A stretch of 64,000 nt of DNA, taken from the NCBI GenBank assembly GCA_001316125.1, contig BBCS01000001.1, positions 558,001 to 622,000 on the forward strand, read 5' to 3'. Position 1 is the first letter of the stretch; the number at the start of each line of letters is the position of its first letter. The translations under genes and the position numbers were made by a program. The notes below the pieces were generated by a model. That model worked only from the letters and a program-made list of their open reading frames with translations. It searched no databases and was not told where the DNA came from. This document shows, one piece after another, positions 1 through 10,684 of the stretch. The DNA is from Vulcanisaeta distributa JCM 11213. Its GTDB lineage: Archaea > Thermoproteota > Thermoprotei > Thermoproteales > Thermocladiaceae.

Positions 1-162
1 TACGTTATGTACCTCCTTAATTCATACCTCGCCATACAATTATTAAATTCATGGAGCAATTAAAAAGTAGTTTGTAAGGTGCAAAATCTGCATATTTTCC
101 ATAGAACAATATTATCATTATGAACCATAAATTTAATAAATTCTAAAGGTGATAGAATATTG

Positions 163-817
163 ATGGCTGTTAATGATGAATCTAAGAAGGTAGGTAATGA
201 GGAACTCATTGAGGAAGGTCAGGATTTCATAAGGAGGTTAATAGAGCCATCACCGGCTATCGTGAGAATTCACTGTTATAATTGTAATTTCGACAGTGTG
301 AAGATCCCGAATGGTGTGGAGTTTAGGTTTAGGTTATTAATGCCATTCATGCTGCCGTGATTAGGTATAGGCAACCAATTAAGGACTTACTAATGCTTGA
401 TTCAAAGCCCGTGATAACGGCTATTTACCAGTCAAGGGTTAAGGATAAGAAGACCGAGAGACCCGTGGTGGTTATTTACGGGGGGAGATAAACCCGACGA
501 AGAGGATATGGAGGGTATTGAGCATCTATAATCTGGTCCTTGATGATTATAAGGACTCAATAGTTAAGCAATTCAATATAATAACAAAGAAGGAGATTTG
601 GCATTATCACCAGAGTGTCTCATTGAATGGTAAGACGCAGCACATAGGCATAGTCCTAGCAAATAAGGTACTCCTTAGGTACTTAACGAGGTTTGGTGAG
701 GATGGAGCATCAGTAAAGATGGTACTCCTAACACCCGATGGTATACAAACAAGGAGGCTGCACGTAGACTCGGAGGAAGAAGTAACTGCCGAGGAGAAAT
801 CAATGATTGGCGATTGA
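163..817 (+). CDS. Hypothetical protein, frame broken twice
   Basis: I do not recognise a family. Three consecutive reading-frame pieces join into one protein of about 218 residues: 163 to about 345, about 345 to 485, and 485 to 817. The second break lies on a six-G run (480-485); four Gs would give an uninterrupted frame reading VVIYGEINPTKRIW into the last piece. The N-terminus is acidic and there is a CYNC pair near residue 45 that could bind metal. No membrane segment or signal peptide is visible. An AAAGGTGAT ribosome binding site at 145-153 favours the ATG at 163 over the TTG three bases earlier. It stands alone, followed by an AT-rich promoter region. Confidence 0.55.
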
Positions 818-864
818 ATTTAAATAGTAAAATTTAAAATAGCAATTAAACAATAACTTAACTT

Positions 865-2313
865 ATGACAAAGGGTGACCGGAAAGCCATAAAAATAATG
901 ATAATAACAGTAATAATACTCACGACTATATTAATGGTATATGCCTATACACCTCGTCATGAACAGGTGCGCGTACATGAACCATTGCCGAGAATGGCAC
1001 CTGCGGCATCGCTTACGGGCGCCTTTGCCTACGTGTCTAATTTTGAGTATGTTAACGAGCCCTTAAGCTATTATGGATGGACAAAAATCAGCGGACAAAT
1101 ACCAGTAATAGTTACTCAACCCAACTATTGGGGGCGAACCTGCACTAGAGTCCACAGCCATGAATAATAAGCCTCAGATTGACATTGTTAATCCATCATT
1201 AATAGTTAGGGGGGGCGATCAATTCCTATCATTCCAAGTGGCGATTTACTATGGCGATGGTGGCAGCGGGTTCTTTGGCCTTGTGAATAGTAATTACGAT
1301 CCCGTGGCCGTCGTCGGCGTGGCCAATGGCTATGTTTGGGCTGGTCCAAACTTAACGGATCTTAAGCCGGTGGTTTCCTTATCAAGTCTTTCAGGTGCGC
1401 TTTATCCACCTGGTTGGGTCTTCATAATGGTTAATGTGTTTAATGCGAGTACGCCGTATAATAAAACCGCTGGTTGGGTGATGCAGGTATTTGTTGACCA
1501 AACCAATGAGCCTCCCTTTGTGGTTTCTGTTCCCGAGGCAGGTAATTATTACACGGCAGCCATAATCACTACCAACGGGACTGTTTATTACACGGACATA
1601 ATAGTCACGAGCCTGGAAATACCGATTTACCTGCAGAAGTATAATAATATGGAGGGTTATGGGCAGGGATCAGGCCTTCTCGTAACGTTGTTACCGCCAT
1701 TCTATAATTTAACGGCTCTCGTACTACTTAGGTACTGGAACACGCCGCAAGTCGGCATATTGAGTTTCCAGATAAATGCCATGAATTACTACGGAGCCAC
1801 TAGGTCATCATGCGTAGGCTTCTTCCAGATAGGTGTTGACCTGGACCCGAATGGTACTATCGCCCCCCCCTGGTACGTACCTGGTAAGAACTGCATAGCC
1901 CATTACTACTTCAACGAGACCACAATGAACCCAGCGGTGCTACCCGGCATACCAACACCAAACAATACACTACTTAACTGATGATTTATTATAACATGAC
2001 GGCTAAGGAGATAGTCTTCGAGATTTATGACTATAACACGAGCCAGCTATGGATACATACAATACCGTATAGTGGGACGCCATTTTACGCAACGTATACG
2101 CAGCTTGAATTCCAGTATGCATACACGAAGTATCCAATATATGACTATGTATTTAATGGGACGATGTTCGACATACAGGTGACATTCCTAAATGGAACCA
2201 CTGCAACACTACCGGCCAGTTACATGGTACCATTCGAACTAAGTGCACCACCCACTTGGGACCTAACTTACTACAACGTCAACGCCTCCGGGTATAATCA
2301 ATTTGCGAAGTGA
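865..2313 (+). CDS. Secreted/membrane-anchored glycoprotein-like hypothetical
   Basis: Residues 8-27 form a hydrophobic signal or anchor segment after a basic start (MTKGDRK). The rest is polar, rich in Asn, Tyr, Gly and Thr, with about a dozen N-x-S/T sequons, as expected for an S-layer-associated or secreted archaeal glycoprotein. I cannot assign an enzyme family. The frame breaks at a five-G run (1130-1134); four Gs give YWGEPALEST and run straight into the next piece. A second break lies near 1979-1983, where TGA and ATG overlap by one base. The piece at 1981-2313 is probably the C-terminal part of the same protein, but a separate coupled gene is possible. A TTTAAATA promoter element lies about 40 nt upstream. 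Confidence 0.5.
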
Positions 2314-2366
2314 TTTCGCTAATTAAAGGGCAAATATTAAAAATCCAATGAGTTAATTATACTATC

Positions 2367-5119
2367 GTGGCCAAGAACCTGCCTAATCTATGGAATACAT
2401 TAAGCACGATGGATGTTGGCGGTATTAAAGTTCGTTATTACTCATTGAAGGCGCTTGAGAGGGAGGGCTTTGACATTGCCAGGTTCCCGTACACGATTAA
2501 GGTCTTCATAGAAAACCTGCTTAGGAATTACGATGGGCAGGCAATCACTGAGGATGATATCGAGAACCTACTGCACTGGAATCCGAAGAATCCAGGTACT
2601 AAGGAGGTCCCGATAAAGGTTGCGAGGGTCCTAATGCAGGATTACACGGGAGTACCTGCCCTAGTCGATCTAGCCGTGATGAGGGAGATCGTGGCTAAAT
2701 ACGGCATTGACCCGAAGGTCATTAATCCACAGGTGCCGACCGACCTAATAATAGACCACAGCGTGCAGGCTGATTACTGGGGGGGTAGGCCTGACGCGGT
2801 TAAGTTGAATATTAAGCTTGAGGTTGAGAGGAATGCGGAGAGGTACGAGTTCCTTAAGTGGGCTCAGAATGCCTTCAGGAACTTCAGGGTATTCCCACCC
2901 GGCACTGGTATTATACACCAGGTACACCTTGAGCACATTGCCAGGGTTGTGATGACCGAGGACCTCGGACCCAGCGAGAAGCTTGCCTACTTCGACACCG
3001 TAGTTGGCATGGACTCCCACACAACAATGATCAATGGGCTTGGAGTCGTTGGTTGGGGGGGTGTCGGTGGTGTTGAGGCCGAGGCTGCGCTCCTTGGTCA
3101 GCCAATAGCTGTATTGCCACCGCAGGTTGTTGGTGTTTATCTCTATGGTAAGCCAAGGCCTGGTGTCACGGCTACGGACATAGTCCTATACGTCACTGAG
3201 ACCCTTAGGAAGTATAACGTGGTTGATAAGTTCGTTGAGTTCTTTGGTGAGGGCGTTAAGGAGTTGCCCATACCTGATAGGGCAACGATAGCTAATATGG
3301 CCCCCCCTGAGTATGGGGCAACCACTGGTTTATTCCCAGTGGATGAGCAGACGCTGGCTTACCTAAGGCTTACCGGTAGGGATGAGTGGTTGATATCGCT
3401 TGTTGAGAGGTACTTCATGGAGCAGGGGGGTCTTTGGTTCGCCGAAGGAGGGTGATGTTGAGTATAGCCAGGTAATTAGTATTGACCTATCAGCATAGAG
3501 CCGAGCCTCGCCGGTCCCTCACTCCCGTGGCAGAGGAGGTCCTTGAGCGACGTGCCCAAGAGCATTGAGCCTGTCATTGAGGATAGGAACAGGAAGAGGA
3601 ACATAAGCGGTAAGAGGAAAGTTGTCATAGAGCTTGATGGTAAGAAGGTGGAGCTTGAGGATGGATTTGTGGCCATTGCCGCAATAACAAGCTGCACCAA
3701 CACGAGTAATCCATACCTATTAATGGCGTCTGGCTTGGTCGCTAAGAGGGCTGTTGAGCTTGGTGTCTCGCCGCCTCCATACGTTAAGACGGTGTTAGCG
3801 CCGGGTTCTAGGGTTGTTGAGGAGTACCTAAGGAGGTCGGGGGGGCTGCTTCAGTACCTTGAGAAGATCGGCTTCTACATAACGGGCTTTGGATGCATGG
3901 TCTGCATAGGCAATACAGGTCCACTCCCAGAGCCTGTGGTTAAGGCTATTAGGGAGAATGACCTAGTTGCGGCGGCAGTACTCTCTGGTAATAGGAACTT
4001 TGAGGGTAGGATACACCCGGACGTCAGGGCTAATTACCTGGCCTCGCCGCCCATGGTTGTCATCTATGCACTTGCGGGTACCGTTAATAAGGACTTAACA
4101 AGGGAACCAGTGACGTATACCAGTGATGGCAAGCCAGTTTACCTGAAGGACCTGTGGCCCAGCGATGATGAGGTCAGGAGTTACGTTGAGAGGTATGTAA
4201 CGCCTGATGAATTCACCGAGAAGTATACCAAGATTGGCGACTTAGTACCCGATGAGTGGAACACGTTAAAGGCACCGAGTGGTGACCTGTATCAATGGAA
4301 TCCGAGGAACACGTACATAAGGAGGCCACCGTTCTTTGATGATTTCGATCCAGATAGGCTTGTGGAGGTTAAGGACATAGTTGGTGCTAGGGCTTTGCTG
4401 GTGCTTGGTGATAACGTAACCACGGACACATATCACCGGCAGGCTCGATACCCGCGGACTCACCTGCGGGTAAGTACTTGATATCACTTGGCGTTAAGCC
4501 GAGCGACTTCAATACCTTCGGTACTAGGAGGGGGGGTAATTGGGAGGTTATGGTAAGGGGGGGTGCGTTCTGGAGCAGGGGGGGTGTTAAGAATAAGATA
4601 GGTGGTAAGGTCATTGAGGGTGGTTACACGATTCACTGGCCTGATGGGCAGTTAATGACCGTGTTCGACGCGGCAATGAAGTATAAGGAGGAGGGAACGC
4701 CACTCATAATACTTGCTGGTCAGACTTATGGAGCCGGTAGCTCAAGGGATTGGGCTGCTAAGGGCCCGAAGCTCCTGGGCATAAAGGCTGTCATTGCGAG
4801 GAGCTTCGAGAGAATACACAGGAGTAATCTGGTTGAGATGGGAATACTGCCACTACAGTTCATGGAGGGTGAGGATGTGGATAAGCTCGGTATAACGGGT
4901 GATGAGACCTTCGACATAATAGGGCTGTCCCAGGGCTTAAAGCCTAGGCAGACCGTAGATTTCATCGTCCATAAGCCCGATGGTAGGGTTATTAAGACGA
5001 AACTACTTGTGAGACTTGACACGCCAATGGAGGTTCAATACTTCCTGAACGGAGGAATACTCCAGTACGTGCTTAGACAGATAATAAAGAGACATCGCCA
5101 AGGAGACGCTCAGTCATAA
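2367..5119 (+). CDS. acnA: Aconitate hydratase A (AcnA/IRP1 type)
   Basis: Interconverts citrate and isocitrate through cis-aconitate in the TCA cycle, using a [4Fe-4S] cluster. The family is certain: cluster cysteines occur in SCTNTSNP and [10 protein letters not shown], the [10 protein letters not shown] motif is restored across about 4427, and the C-terminal swivel domain has [13 protein letters not shown]. Length is about 917 residues, near the usual 890-900. Start is GTG at 2367. Three single-base errors break the frame: an extra G near 3448, a missing A near 3501 and a missing C near 4427. In addition GWGVGG reads GWGGVGG (G7 at 3055-3061), MAPEYGAT reads MAPPEYGAT (C7 at 3301-3307), and RSGLLQYL reads RSGGLLQYL. 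Since all motifs survive, I read it as functional with sequence errors, not a pseudogene. Confidence 0.95.
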
Positions 5120-5667
5120 TAGCTTAATCATCTCACAATAAGCACTATTTAAAAACTCGTAATCATAGAATTTATATTCGGAGATTGCTATATGGAAGCT
5201 CATAAGGAATTCCCAGAAGACCTGAGCTTAAGGCTAAGTAAATTAATGATACTTCTTAAGAACAGGGATGTTGGTACCATGTATCTCGGTGTTGAAATTA
5301 GGTGAAAAATGTACTCGGTAAGATTGCTGGACCTTCTTGAGGATTGAAAAACTCATTATTAATTCGTTTTTGATTGATGAGATATATGTCCTTCGTATTT
5401 CAACTCCTCAGTTCCGCACCAGAACTCAGTTCTACCCGGAACTTAAGCCTACCTAATTACGATCCTCATGATCTGCATATTAGATAAATATGGCATTTAA
5501 GGGCTAAAAGGATACTGTAATAATTAAGTACGTTTGTACTGAATGCGTGATTTCGTAATTAACCGCATGATGTTTCTGATCCAGGTGATCAAGATATTGA
5601 TAGAGCAGATTCAGGTTATGATTCTATAACTTAGTAAGATTAATAAGATTAATAATACAATATTAGA
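5120..5667. other. Intergenic region with one very small ORF
   Basis: 548 bases between aconitase and the cellulase. The only coding candidate is ATG at 5192 to TGA at 5305 on the plus strand (37 codons, MEAHKEFPEDLSLRL...), preceded by an AT-rich element (TTTATATTC at 5171). After the stop the same frame stays open for 13 more codons, so it may be the stub of a decayed gene. Nothing similar to a tRNA or a convincing C/D box RNA is visible in the rest. Confidence 0.3.
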
Positions 5668-6640
5668 GTGATCAGTGTGAATAGGAGAATCATATTATAT
5701 ACTACTGCTATTATGATTACCTTAACACTATCGTTCTTACTTTTAGAATTTGGCCTTCTAGGCATAATTGAAAAGACTAAGTTAAATGGTATGGAAGGGT
5801 CAGCCATAAGTGTGATAGGGAGTTACCAAAGTGATTCGGCGTATTCCATGGTTGAGGTATATGGTAATGGTGTCTCGGTTTTCGCATCACCTTTTCTCTG
5901 GAATATGGCGTATTCAAAGGGCTTGGTTAATATGACCATTAGCGATTATCTCTATGTTAATGTTGATCTCCATGATTTCAGAAAGGTTATTCCATCCATA
6001 CCTGTGGATGGTTATCCAGGCTTGATGTATGGGCAGGAATGCTGGTTCCCCCCCTTTGCTGGAAAGACAATGGAGAGGGGGATTATCATGCCTGTCAAGG
6101 TTATTGAAATGCCCAATTTTAACTCAACGGTTTATTACACAGTTTACCAGGTAAATGGCGTCATCGACGACTTTTTCTTACGACATGTGGCTTACCGAGA
6201 ATCCCTGCACAACGTACTTAGAGTTTCCCGACATTGAGATAATGGTGTGGTTATACCATGAGGGGGGGCCCATACCCACCTCGTTCATTAAAATCGGCAA
6301 TTTAACTGTGACAATTAACGTGAATGGGAGATCCATTAAGGACGTTTTCGTGGTGTATATCCTGCCTCATACTGGCTCGTCAAATGGTTGGATAGGTATT
6401 TACTATGTTTCAGAGAGACAGTTAGTGGGGGGGAGAGTCGTAATACCCTTGTCGGTGTTTATTAGGGACTCCTTCACCTTCATTGATAGGTTATATCCAT
6501 CGATCTCTCCATTAAATTACTACCTGGATGCAATACAGTTGGGTATGGAGTTCGATGATGACAATGGCACGGCAATCTTAGGTTATACCCTCTATTATTG
6601 GATGCTTGGTAACGTGACCTTAATAGGTCAGCTCCATTGA
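5668..6640 (+). CDS. GH12 endo-beta-1,4-glucanase, membrane-anchored or secreted
   Basis: Probable cellulase cleaving internal beta-1,4-glucosidic bonds outside the cell. Residues 7-30 are a signal or anchor segment. The GH12 signature appears after joining two frames: FSYDMWLTENP, then EIEIMVWLYHEG (the Glu of EIMVW is the expected nucleophile), and late in the protein LGMEFDDDNGTAILGYTLYYW-like sequence holding the acid/base Glu. The junction is a five-T run near 6170-6174; four Ts give DDFSYDMWL. About 323 residues, within the GH12 range plus anchor. Two G7 runs (6262-6268 and 6427-6433) probably add one Gly each. GH12 enzymes are known from Vulcanisaeta and Caldivirga relatives, which fits growth on plant polymers in hot springs. 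Confidence 0.82.
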
Positions 6641-6718
6641 GCTCATTACGTTCAATTAACCAAGCCACCTAATACTATTAAGTTAAGGAAAGAAAAGAGT
6701 TAAAAGAAATTTACGTAC

Positions 6719-7312
6719 ATGGCCTTGCGCATGAAGAAGACGGGGATTACTAATAAGAGAGTATCAAGGTTTAAATACACGTTATTCCTACTGTTAATAG
6801 CCTTACTCAGTGCCGTCACTTATGTCTTATCCCAATTCGCTCTTCAGCGTATCCTGCAAAGCCCCCCCACCTTATCGTCCTACATAAGCGCCTTAGTGAG
6901 CGCGGCTGTTGTTGGTATTGGTCTCGTTTACCTCAATAGGTACCTCATTACCCATGGTATTAGGTTTCCGGTGCTAAGGAGAACCTTTAATCATGTGGTC
7001 TACATAATTCCCGGTGATGGACAACCTATTAATGAGGAATTGATTAGGAGATATGAGGATGCCCTGAGATTCTCAGACAAGAATTCGGAGAATTATGTTG
7101 CTGAATTGGCAATGCTTGGCTTCATGTACCTTCAAAATGCCATTGCCTATGGTAATAAGGATCTTTACCTAAGGGCGAGGGACTACTTAGATAAAGCGAG
7201 GGATGCTATGAAGACTGTCAGAGTTAGCGATAAGGTTAGGATACTCGTTGAAAGACTGGAAAAGGAGGTAGAGAGCAATAAGGCTAAGTTTGAGAATGAT
7301 AACATGAATTGA
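6719..7312 (+). CDS. Membrane-anchored hypothetical protein with C-terminal helical domain
   Basis: 197 residues, family not recognised. Two membrane helices lie at about residues 20-42 and 55-76, joined by a short loop, so the long C-terminal part (about 90-197) should face the cytoplasm. That part is predicted to be helical and includes a stretch resembling a TPR pair (YVAELAMLGFMYLQNAIAYG followed by LYLRARDYLDKARDAMKTV), suggesting protein-protein contacts. It starts at ATG 6719. A run CCCCCCC at 6861-6867 gives SPP, perhaps one Pro too many. It lies 78 bases after the cellulase, same strand, with an AT-rich gap that could hold its own promoter. Confidence 0.6.
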   Translation: MALRMKKTGITNKRVSRFKYTLFLLLIALLSAVTYVLSQFALQRILQSPPTLSSYISALVSAAVVGIGLVYLNRYLITHGIRFPVLRRTFNHVVYIIPGDGQPINEELIRRYEDALRFSDKNSENYVAELAMLGFMYLQNAIAYGNKDLYLRARDYLDKARDAMKTVRVSDKVRILVERLEKEVESNKAKFENDNMN

Positions 7313-7403
7313 TTTTCACTTGTTCGGTGGGTAGTAAATTACGTTGGTAAATTAAGGTTTCCACGTAGATTAACTAAGAATAACCGTGACTAGGTAAGTT
7401 ACA

Positions 7404-8078
7404 TTAACGTAGGGCTCCGGCGAGCTCCATAATCTTTTGCCTCCAATCACCAGCCCTAACTATTGCACTAGCCACTAAAACACCCTGTGTGCCAAGCTCT
7501 AGGGCCTTCCTAACGTCTTCATGGCTTTCAATGCCTGCTCCCGTAATTACGGGAACACTTGGGTTAACCCTCTTAACGAGCTCGACGGTCTTAATGATTA
7601 CGTCGGGCCTCTCCCTACTAACCGCCTTACCCGTACCAATGAGCTCAGGCGGCTCAACAGCCACGGCAGTTGGTTCCAGGGCTGCTGCGGCAGCGCTTGT
7701 GAATGGATCTGGCGCACACACGAGAGTCTCTAGGCCGAGGTTCTTCGCCCTATTAACGAGCCAACCAAGGTCATTTAGGAGGAGCCTATTCTCGCTGTGA
7801 TTAAGTATTACCCCCCCCGACGCCCCAGTCTCCTTAATGAACTCAAGCGGTACATGCCCTGTCCTAGCCCCAGGCTCAACCGGATCAGCGCCCTGGGCGT
7901 AAACGGGTATTCCCACGTTCTCAGCCACAAGCCTAAGCTCAGTAATTGGTGGAGCAACGGCAATGGACACGCCCAACTCCCTGGACACAGCTTCAGCGAC
8001 CTTAGCAAGCTCAAGAGCCCTCTTACCGAGTACCTGAGGGTACGCTTTCATATTTATGATTAGTATTGGCAATCTCAT
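7404..8078 (-). CDS. tpiA: Triosephosphate isomerase, archaeal short type
   Basis: Interconverts dihydroxyacetone phosphate and glyceraldehyde 3-phosphate in glycolysis and gluconeogenesis. Visible motifs are the N-terminal INMKAYP (substrate-binding Asn and Lys), ILNHSENR with the electrophilic His, [16 protein letters not shown] with the catalytic Glu and flexible loop 6, and [17 protein letters not shown] for phosphate binding. About 225 residues, matching the compact archaeal tetrameric form. I prefer ATG at 8078 ([14 protein letters not shown]) over the TTG at 8099, because archaeal homologues begin close to the first strand. [10 protein letters not shown] reads [11 protein letters not shown] owing to a C8 run at 7811-7818. 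Followed by a 90-base spacer and convergent to the upstream plus-strand gene. Confidence 0.95.
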   Translation of the reverse strand: MRLPILIINMKAYPQVLGKRALELAKVAEAVSRELGVSIAVAPPITELRLVAENVGIPVYAQGADPVEPGARTGHVPLEFIKETGASGGVILNHSENRLLLNDLGWLVNRAKNLGLETLVCAPDPFTSAAAAALEPTAVAVEPPELIGTGKAVSRERPDVIIKTVELVKRVNPSVPVITGAGIESHEDVRKALELGTQGVLVASAIVRAGDWRQKIMELAGALR

Positions 8079-8472
8079 ACAATGATTAGCTATTATCAAC
8101 TAATTATTAAATTGTTAGGGTTTAATGATAATAATGATTACACAATTAGGCCGTGAGCTAGTAAACATCAAAGACAATGCATAAAGGGGTCAGGAGCGTG
8201 ATGATTTGTGCATATAGTATGAATATTCAGTATAGCATTATGGTGATTTATTAAAATGCTTAGGGTTATTATAAATTTTATAATACTTTCAACATCTTAT
8301 TGTTTCTCTGTCAGTACTGATGTGGGATGAGGAATGCAATACCAAACACGGTAGAGCCAATGATCATGCCTTAAAAATCCCTGCCACATAACTTATCATA
8401 AAACCACTTAATTCTCTTAACGGTAAATCCTTAAATCCATAGGCTTCTTTTTATGTACATGTAAAATAACAT
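8079..8472. other. Intergenic, AT-rich, no gene found
   Basis: About 390 bases between tpiA and the phosphoesterase gene. It contains AT-rich stretches that could serve as the tpiA promoter (TAATAATTGTG-type elements just upstream of 8078) and a GTGATGA at 8199 that resembles a C box, but no paired D box at the correct distance, so no RNA gene is called. Confidence 0.4.
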
Positions 8473-9332
8473 TTATAACCAATTAACATCGTAGCCACCC
8501 TCACCAATCTCCTCCCTTATCCTGGCTAGTACATCCATTGTGCCAAGGTATGTCATGTCGGTCAGGTAAACCTCAATGCTACTTAATATCTCCCAGGTGC
8601 GTGCGTAGTGGAGTATTGTCTCGACCTCGACAAGGTCCTTTGGGAAGATCTCGAACACGTCCATGCCCACGGTCAGTGGGTTGAATGTTGGTAGTACTAT
8701 TATATTCATGGTGCCCGTGGTGCCTATTTCGGTATTATACATGTTTTTGCCGAACACGGACTTATCAACCCGTACCTTAACGATAACTGGTGCTCTCATT
8801 ACGTAACCAGTCACATCCTGGATGAGTATGGCTGGGTGAGTATGTCCCATTATTATCACGTCGGCATTTACGAAATCCTCAATCCTAGGCTTTGAATTTC
8901 CGTGAAGTAAGAGGAGGTTTTTGCCATCCCTACTCCTTATCATGAAGCCCCCCCTGGAGTCTATGAGGTAAACGTTGAGCTTTGCATTACTGCTGAGTAT
9001 TAGGTCTAGGTTACCATCGTGATTGCCCTTGACCAGAACCACCTTATTGAACTTACCACTAATCCTGTCAAGGAATTCCCTAACCTCCCTGGCGCTCTCA
9101 ACTATGCTCGCTATTTCATGCTTAACATCACCCAATATAGCCAGTGAAGTCGCCCCCCCATTCTCTCTGCGAAGTCCAGAACCAGTTGTGCAATCCTGGC
9201 TGATTGGCTAGGTATCCTAACGCCCTTCTTACCAAGCTCAACCTCTAGGCCAACGTGAGTATCCGCAATAAGCAACCATCTCTCGCCATCCTCAGAATCC
9301 ACGGTAATGCCTCGAAACTCCTCAACGGACAC
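8473..9332 (-). CDS. Calcineurin-like metallophosphoesterase, SbcD-related archaeal type
   Basis: Predicted two-metal phosphoesterase, probably acting on nucleic acid or a nucleotide. The five family motifs occur in order after joining two frames: IADTHVG (D-x-H), AILGDVKHE (GDxxH), VKGNHDG, LLLHGNS and MGHTHP. The beginning ADTHVGLEVELGKKGVRIPSQ resembles the archaeal family described as SbcD-related putative phosphoesterase. The break lies on the C7 run at 9153-9159: five Cs give ERMGATSLAILGDV. The C-terminal extension after about residue 180 (residues DMTYLGTMDVLARIREEI and before) is longer than the minimal domain. It is followed closely, 50 bases, by no same-strand gene and is preceded by the MinD-like gene on the same strand. 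Confidence 0.8.
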
Positions 9333-9383
9333 TGCATTAATGATTAGTAATTAATGCCTTAAAACCATTTTGCGTAGCAACTA

Positions 9384-10106
9384 CTAACTTAGAATCTCCC
9401 TAATTACGTATGACAAAGCCTCTTTAACACCAATACTATACTGACCAACGCCATCATGAACCCATCTAATGACCCAGGGATCATAATGAACCACACTAGG
9501 TTCTAAACCAGCCAGCTTACTGACGGCAGCAACCCACTGCCTACCCAGGGACTCCCTAAACATGTTAATCACGGGACGACCAACATTAATCGAGAGTCTC
9601 CTAATGAAGTGCAGGAGATTCCTCAGCGCAATTACTGAGCCAAGGTCCTGAATGCCCACTGGATAAATAGTATCACACATACTCAACGCCTCGGTAAATA
9701 CATGGTCTAAGTTGGGCTCGAATGATGGAAAATCAATAACCACATTATCAACTTCAACCCTATCAATTAAGTACTTAATTAACGATTCCAACTTATCCCT
9801 AAAATCACCATACTCGTTAACAAGCGCTAAATCACCATGCCCAGAAGGCACCAGGTAGACCGGCCCATGCTCCGTTGAAACAATATGAATTACCTCACTA
9901 ACCTTAGATGCGTTAATCACGTAGGTAACCAGTGTATGTCTTGGCACACCACTAAGTAGGTTAAGTGACGTGCTTGGGTTACCCATGGCTAAGTCAATAA
10001 TGGCAAGCCTAATGCCAAGCGCTGGTGCAGCCCTCGTGGTCAATATCGTCAGTGTGCTCTTACCAACGCCACCCTTCAGGCCAGAGACGATGCACTTAAT
10101 GCTCAC
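9384..10106 (-). CDS. MinD/ParA-family P-loop ATPase
   Basis: 240 residues of a deviant Walker A ATPase. The motif GLKGGVGKSTLT is near the N-terminus, AIIDLAMGNPS occupies the switch region and VVIDFPSFEP is the Walker B region. In place of the usual D-x-x-x-G of the family there is IIDLAMGNPSTSLNLL. Such proteins position cargo, plasmids or membrane complexes, or act as Fe-S scaffold ATPases (Mrp/Nbp35); no CxxC pair is present, so the Mrp role is unlikely. I choose GTG at 10106, which places the P-loop about ten residues from the start, over the TTG at 10127. Divergent from the PaREP1 gene with an 82-base shared promoter region that includes an inverted repeat. Confidence 0.75.
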   Translation of the reverse strand: MSIKCIVSGLKGGVGKSTLTILTTRAAPALGIRLAIIDLAMGNPSTSLNLLSGVPRHTLVTYVINASKVSEVIHIVSTEHGPVYLVPSGHGDLALVNEYGDFRDKLESLIKYLIDRVEVDNVVIDFPSFEPNLDHVFTEALSMCDTIYPVGIQDLGSVIALRNLLHFIRRLSINVGRPVINMFRESLGRQWVAAVSKLAGLEPSVVHYDPWVIRWVHDGVGQYSIGVKEALSYVIREILS

Positions 10107-10168
10107 GTCAATATAGTAGCACCTCAATTAATAAGGTACTAACGTTGCATGAACAAACATTTTTATTT

Positions 10169-10185
10169 TTACATCACCAATGTAA
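10169..10185. promoter_or_regulatory. Inverted repeat TTACAT-N5-ATGTAA before PaREP1
   Basis: Perfect 6-base arms with a 5-base spacer, centred 12 bases before the GTG of the PaREP1 gene and just downstream of a TTTTTATTTTTA promoter element (about 10160-10170). Its position over the likely transcription start suggests an operator that would repress the PaREP1 gene and perhaps the divergent MinD-like gene. This is inference from position and symmetry only. Confidence 0.4.
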
Positions 10186-10188
10186 ATT

Positions 10189-10667
10189 GTGGAAATCCCA
10201 AAGCTGATACTCAATGAGGCGGAGAAAAGGGGCATTGACATAATTGACCTAATATCAAAGGCATTATCGCTTGACCCATTAACAACGAGTAAAGCACATC
10301 TTGAACTCGCAGAAAAATTCCTAAATGAGGGTAGGGATTTAATCGATAGGGACCCCCCCGTGCAAGCCAGCGAGAAGCTCTACAAGGCGGCTGAGGAGGC
10401 CATCAAGCGATCGCCATAACCCTAGGCCTAGACGAGGCGAGGAGGGCATCCGAAATTGGTAGGTGGACAGCGCAATTACTATTTGATGCTGTGGATGACG
10501 CCGCAGATAGGCTTGGTAAGAGGGAGGTCAGGTGGTGGTGGGGGGGACGGGCATGGTTTCTACACGTGGAGGGATTTCATGAGGCAAGGCTTAGGCCTAA
10601 CCAAGTTAGAAGGGATCTGCCCGATATCGAAGCCCTCGTGAACCTCGCAAAGGATATTATGAAATAG
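10189..10667 (+). CDS. PaREP1-family protein
   Basis: About 158 residues. The family is multicopy in Pyrobaculum and relatives and has no settled function; it is helical and distantly HEPN-like. Recognised from RDLIDRDPVQASEKLYKAAEEAIKAIA near the middle and RAWFLHVEGFHEARL near the C-terminus, both family hallmarks. The frame breaks near 10404, where a missing G turns AAGGCG into AAGCG; restoring it gives AIKAIAITLGLDEARRAS and runs to TAG at 10667. DPVQ reads DPPVQ because of a C7 run at 10353-10359, and WWWGRAWF reads WWWGGRAWF at the G7 run 10540-10546. GTG start at 10189. The paired divergent ATPase and operator-like repeat hint at a regulated, possibly toxin-like pair, which is unproven. 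Confidence 0.75.
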
Positions 10668-10684
10668 AGGTAATTTTTTAGATC

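Noticed and set aside
2745..3020. Minus-strand ORF inside aconitase
   Set aside because: Shadow of the conserved plus-strand enzyme; no ribosome binding site or family.
2367..5119. Aconitase as a pseudogene
   Set aside because: Three frame breaks, but every catalytic motif is intact and equally many breaks occur in essential single-copy genes nearby; sequence error is the simpler explanation.
5192..5305. 37-codon ORF as a confirmed gene
   Set aside because: No ribosome binding site, no family and an open frame after the stop; kept only as a remark on the intergenic region.
5560..5640. C/D box small RNA candidate
   Set aside because: ATGATGT, CTGA and GTGATCA elements are present but spaced only two to five bases apart, too close for guide sequences.
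8190..8260. GTGATGA as a C box of a small RNA
   Set aside because: No D box at a suitable distance and no terminal stem.
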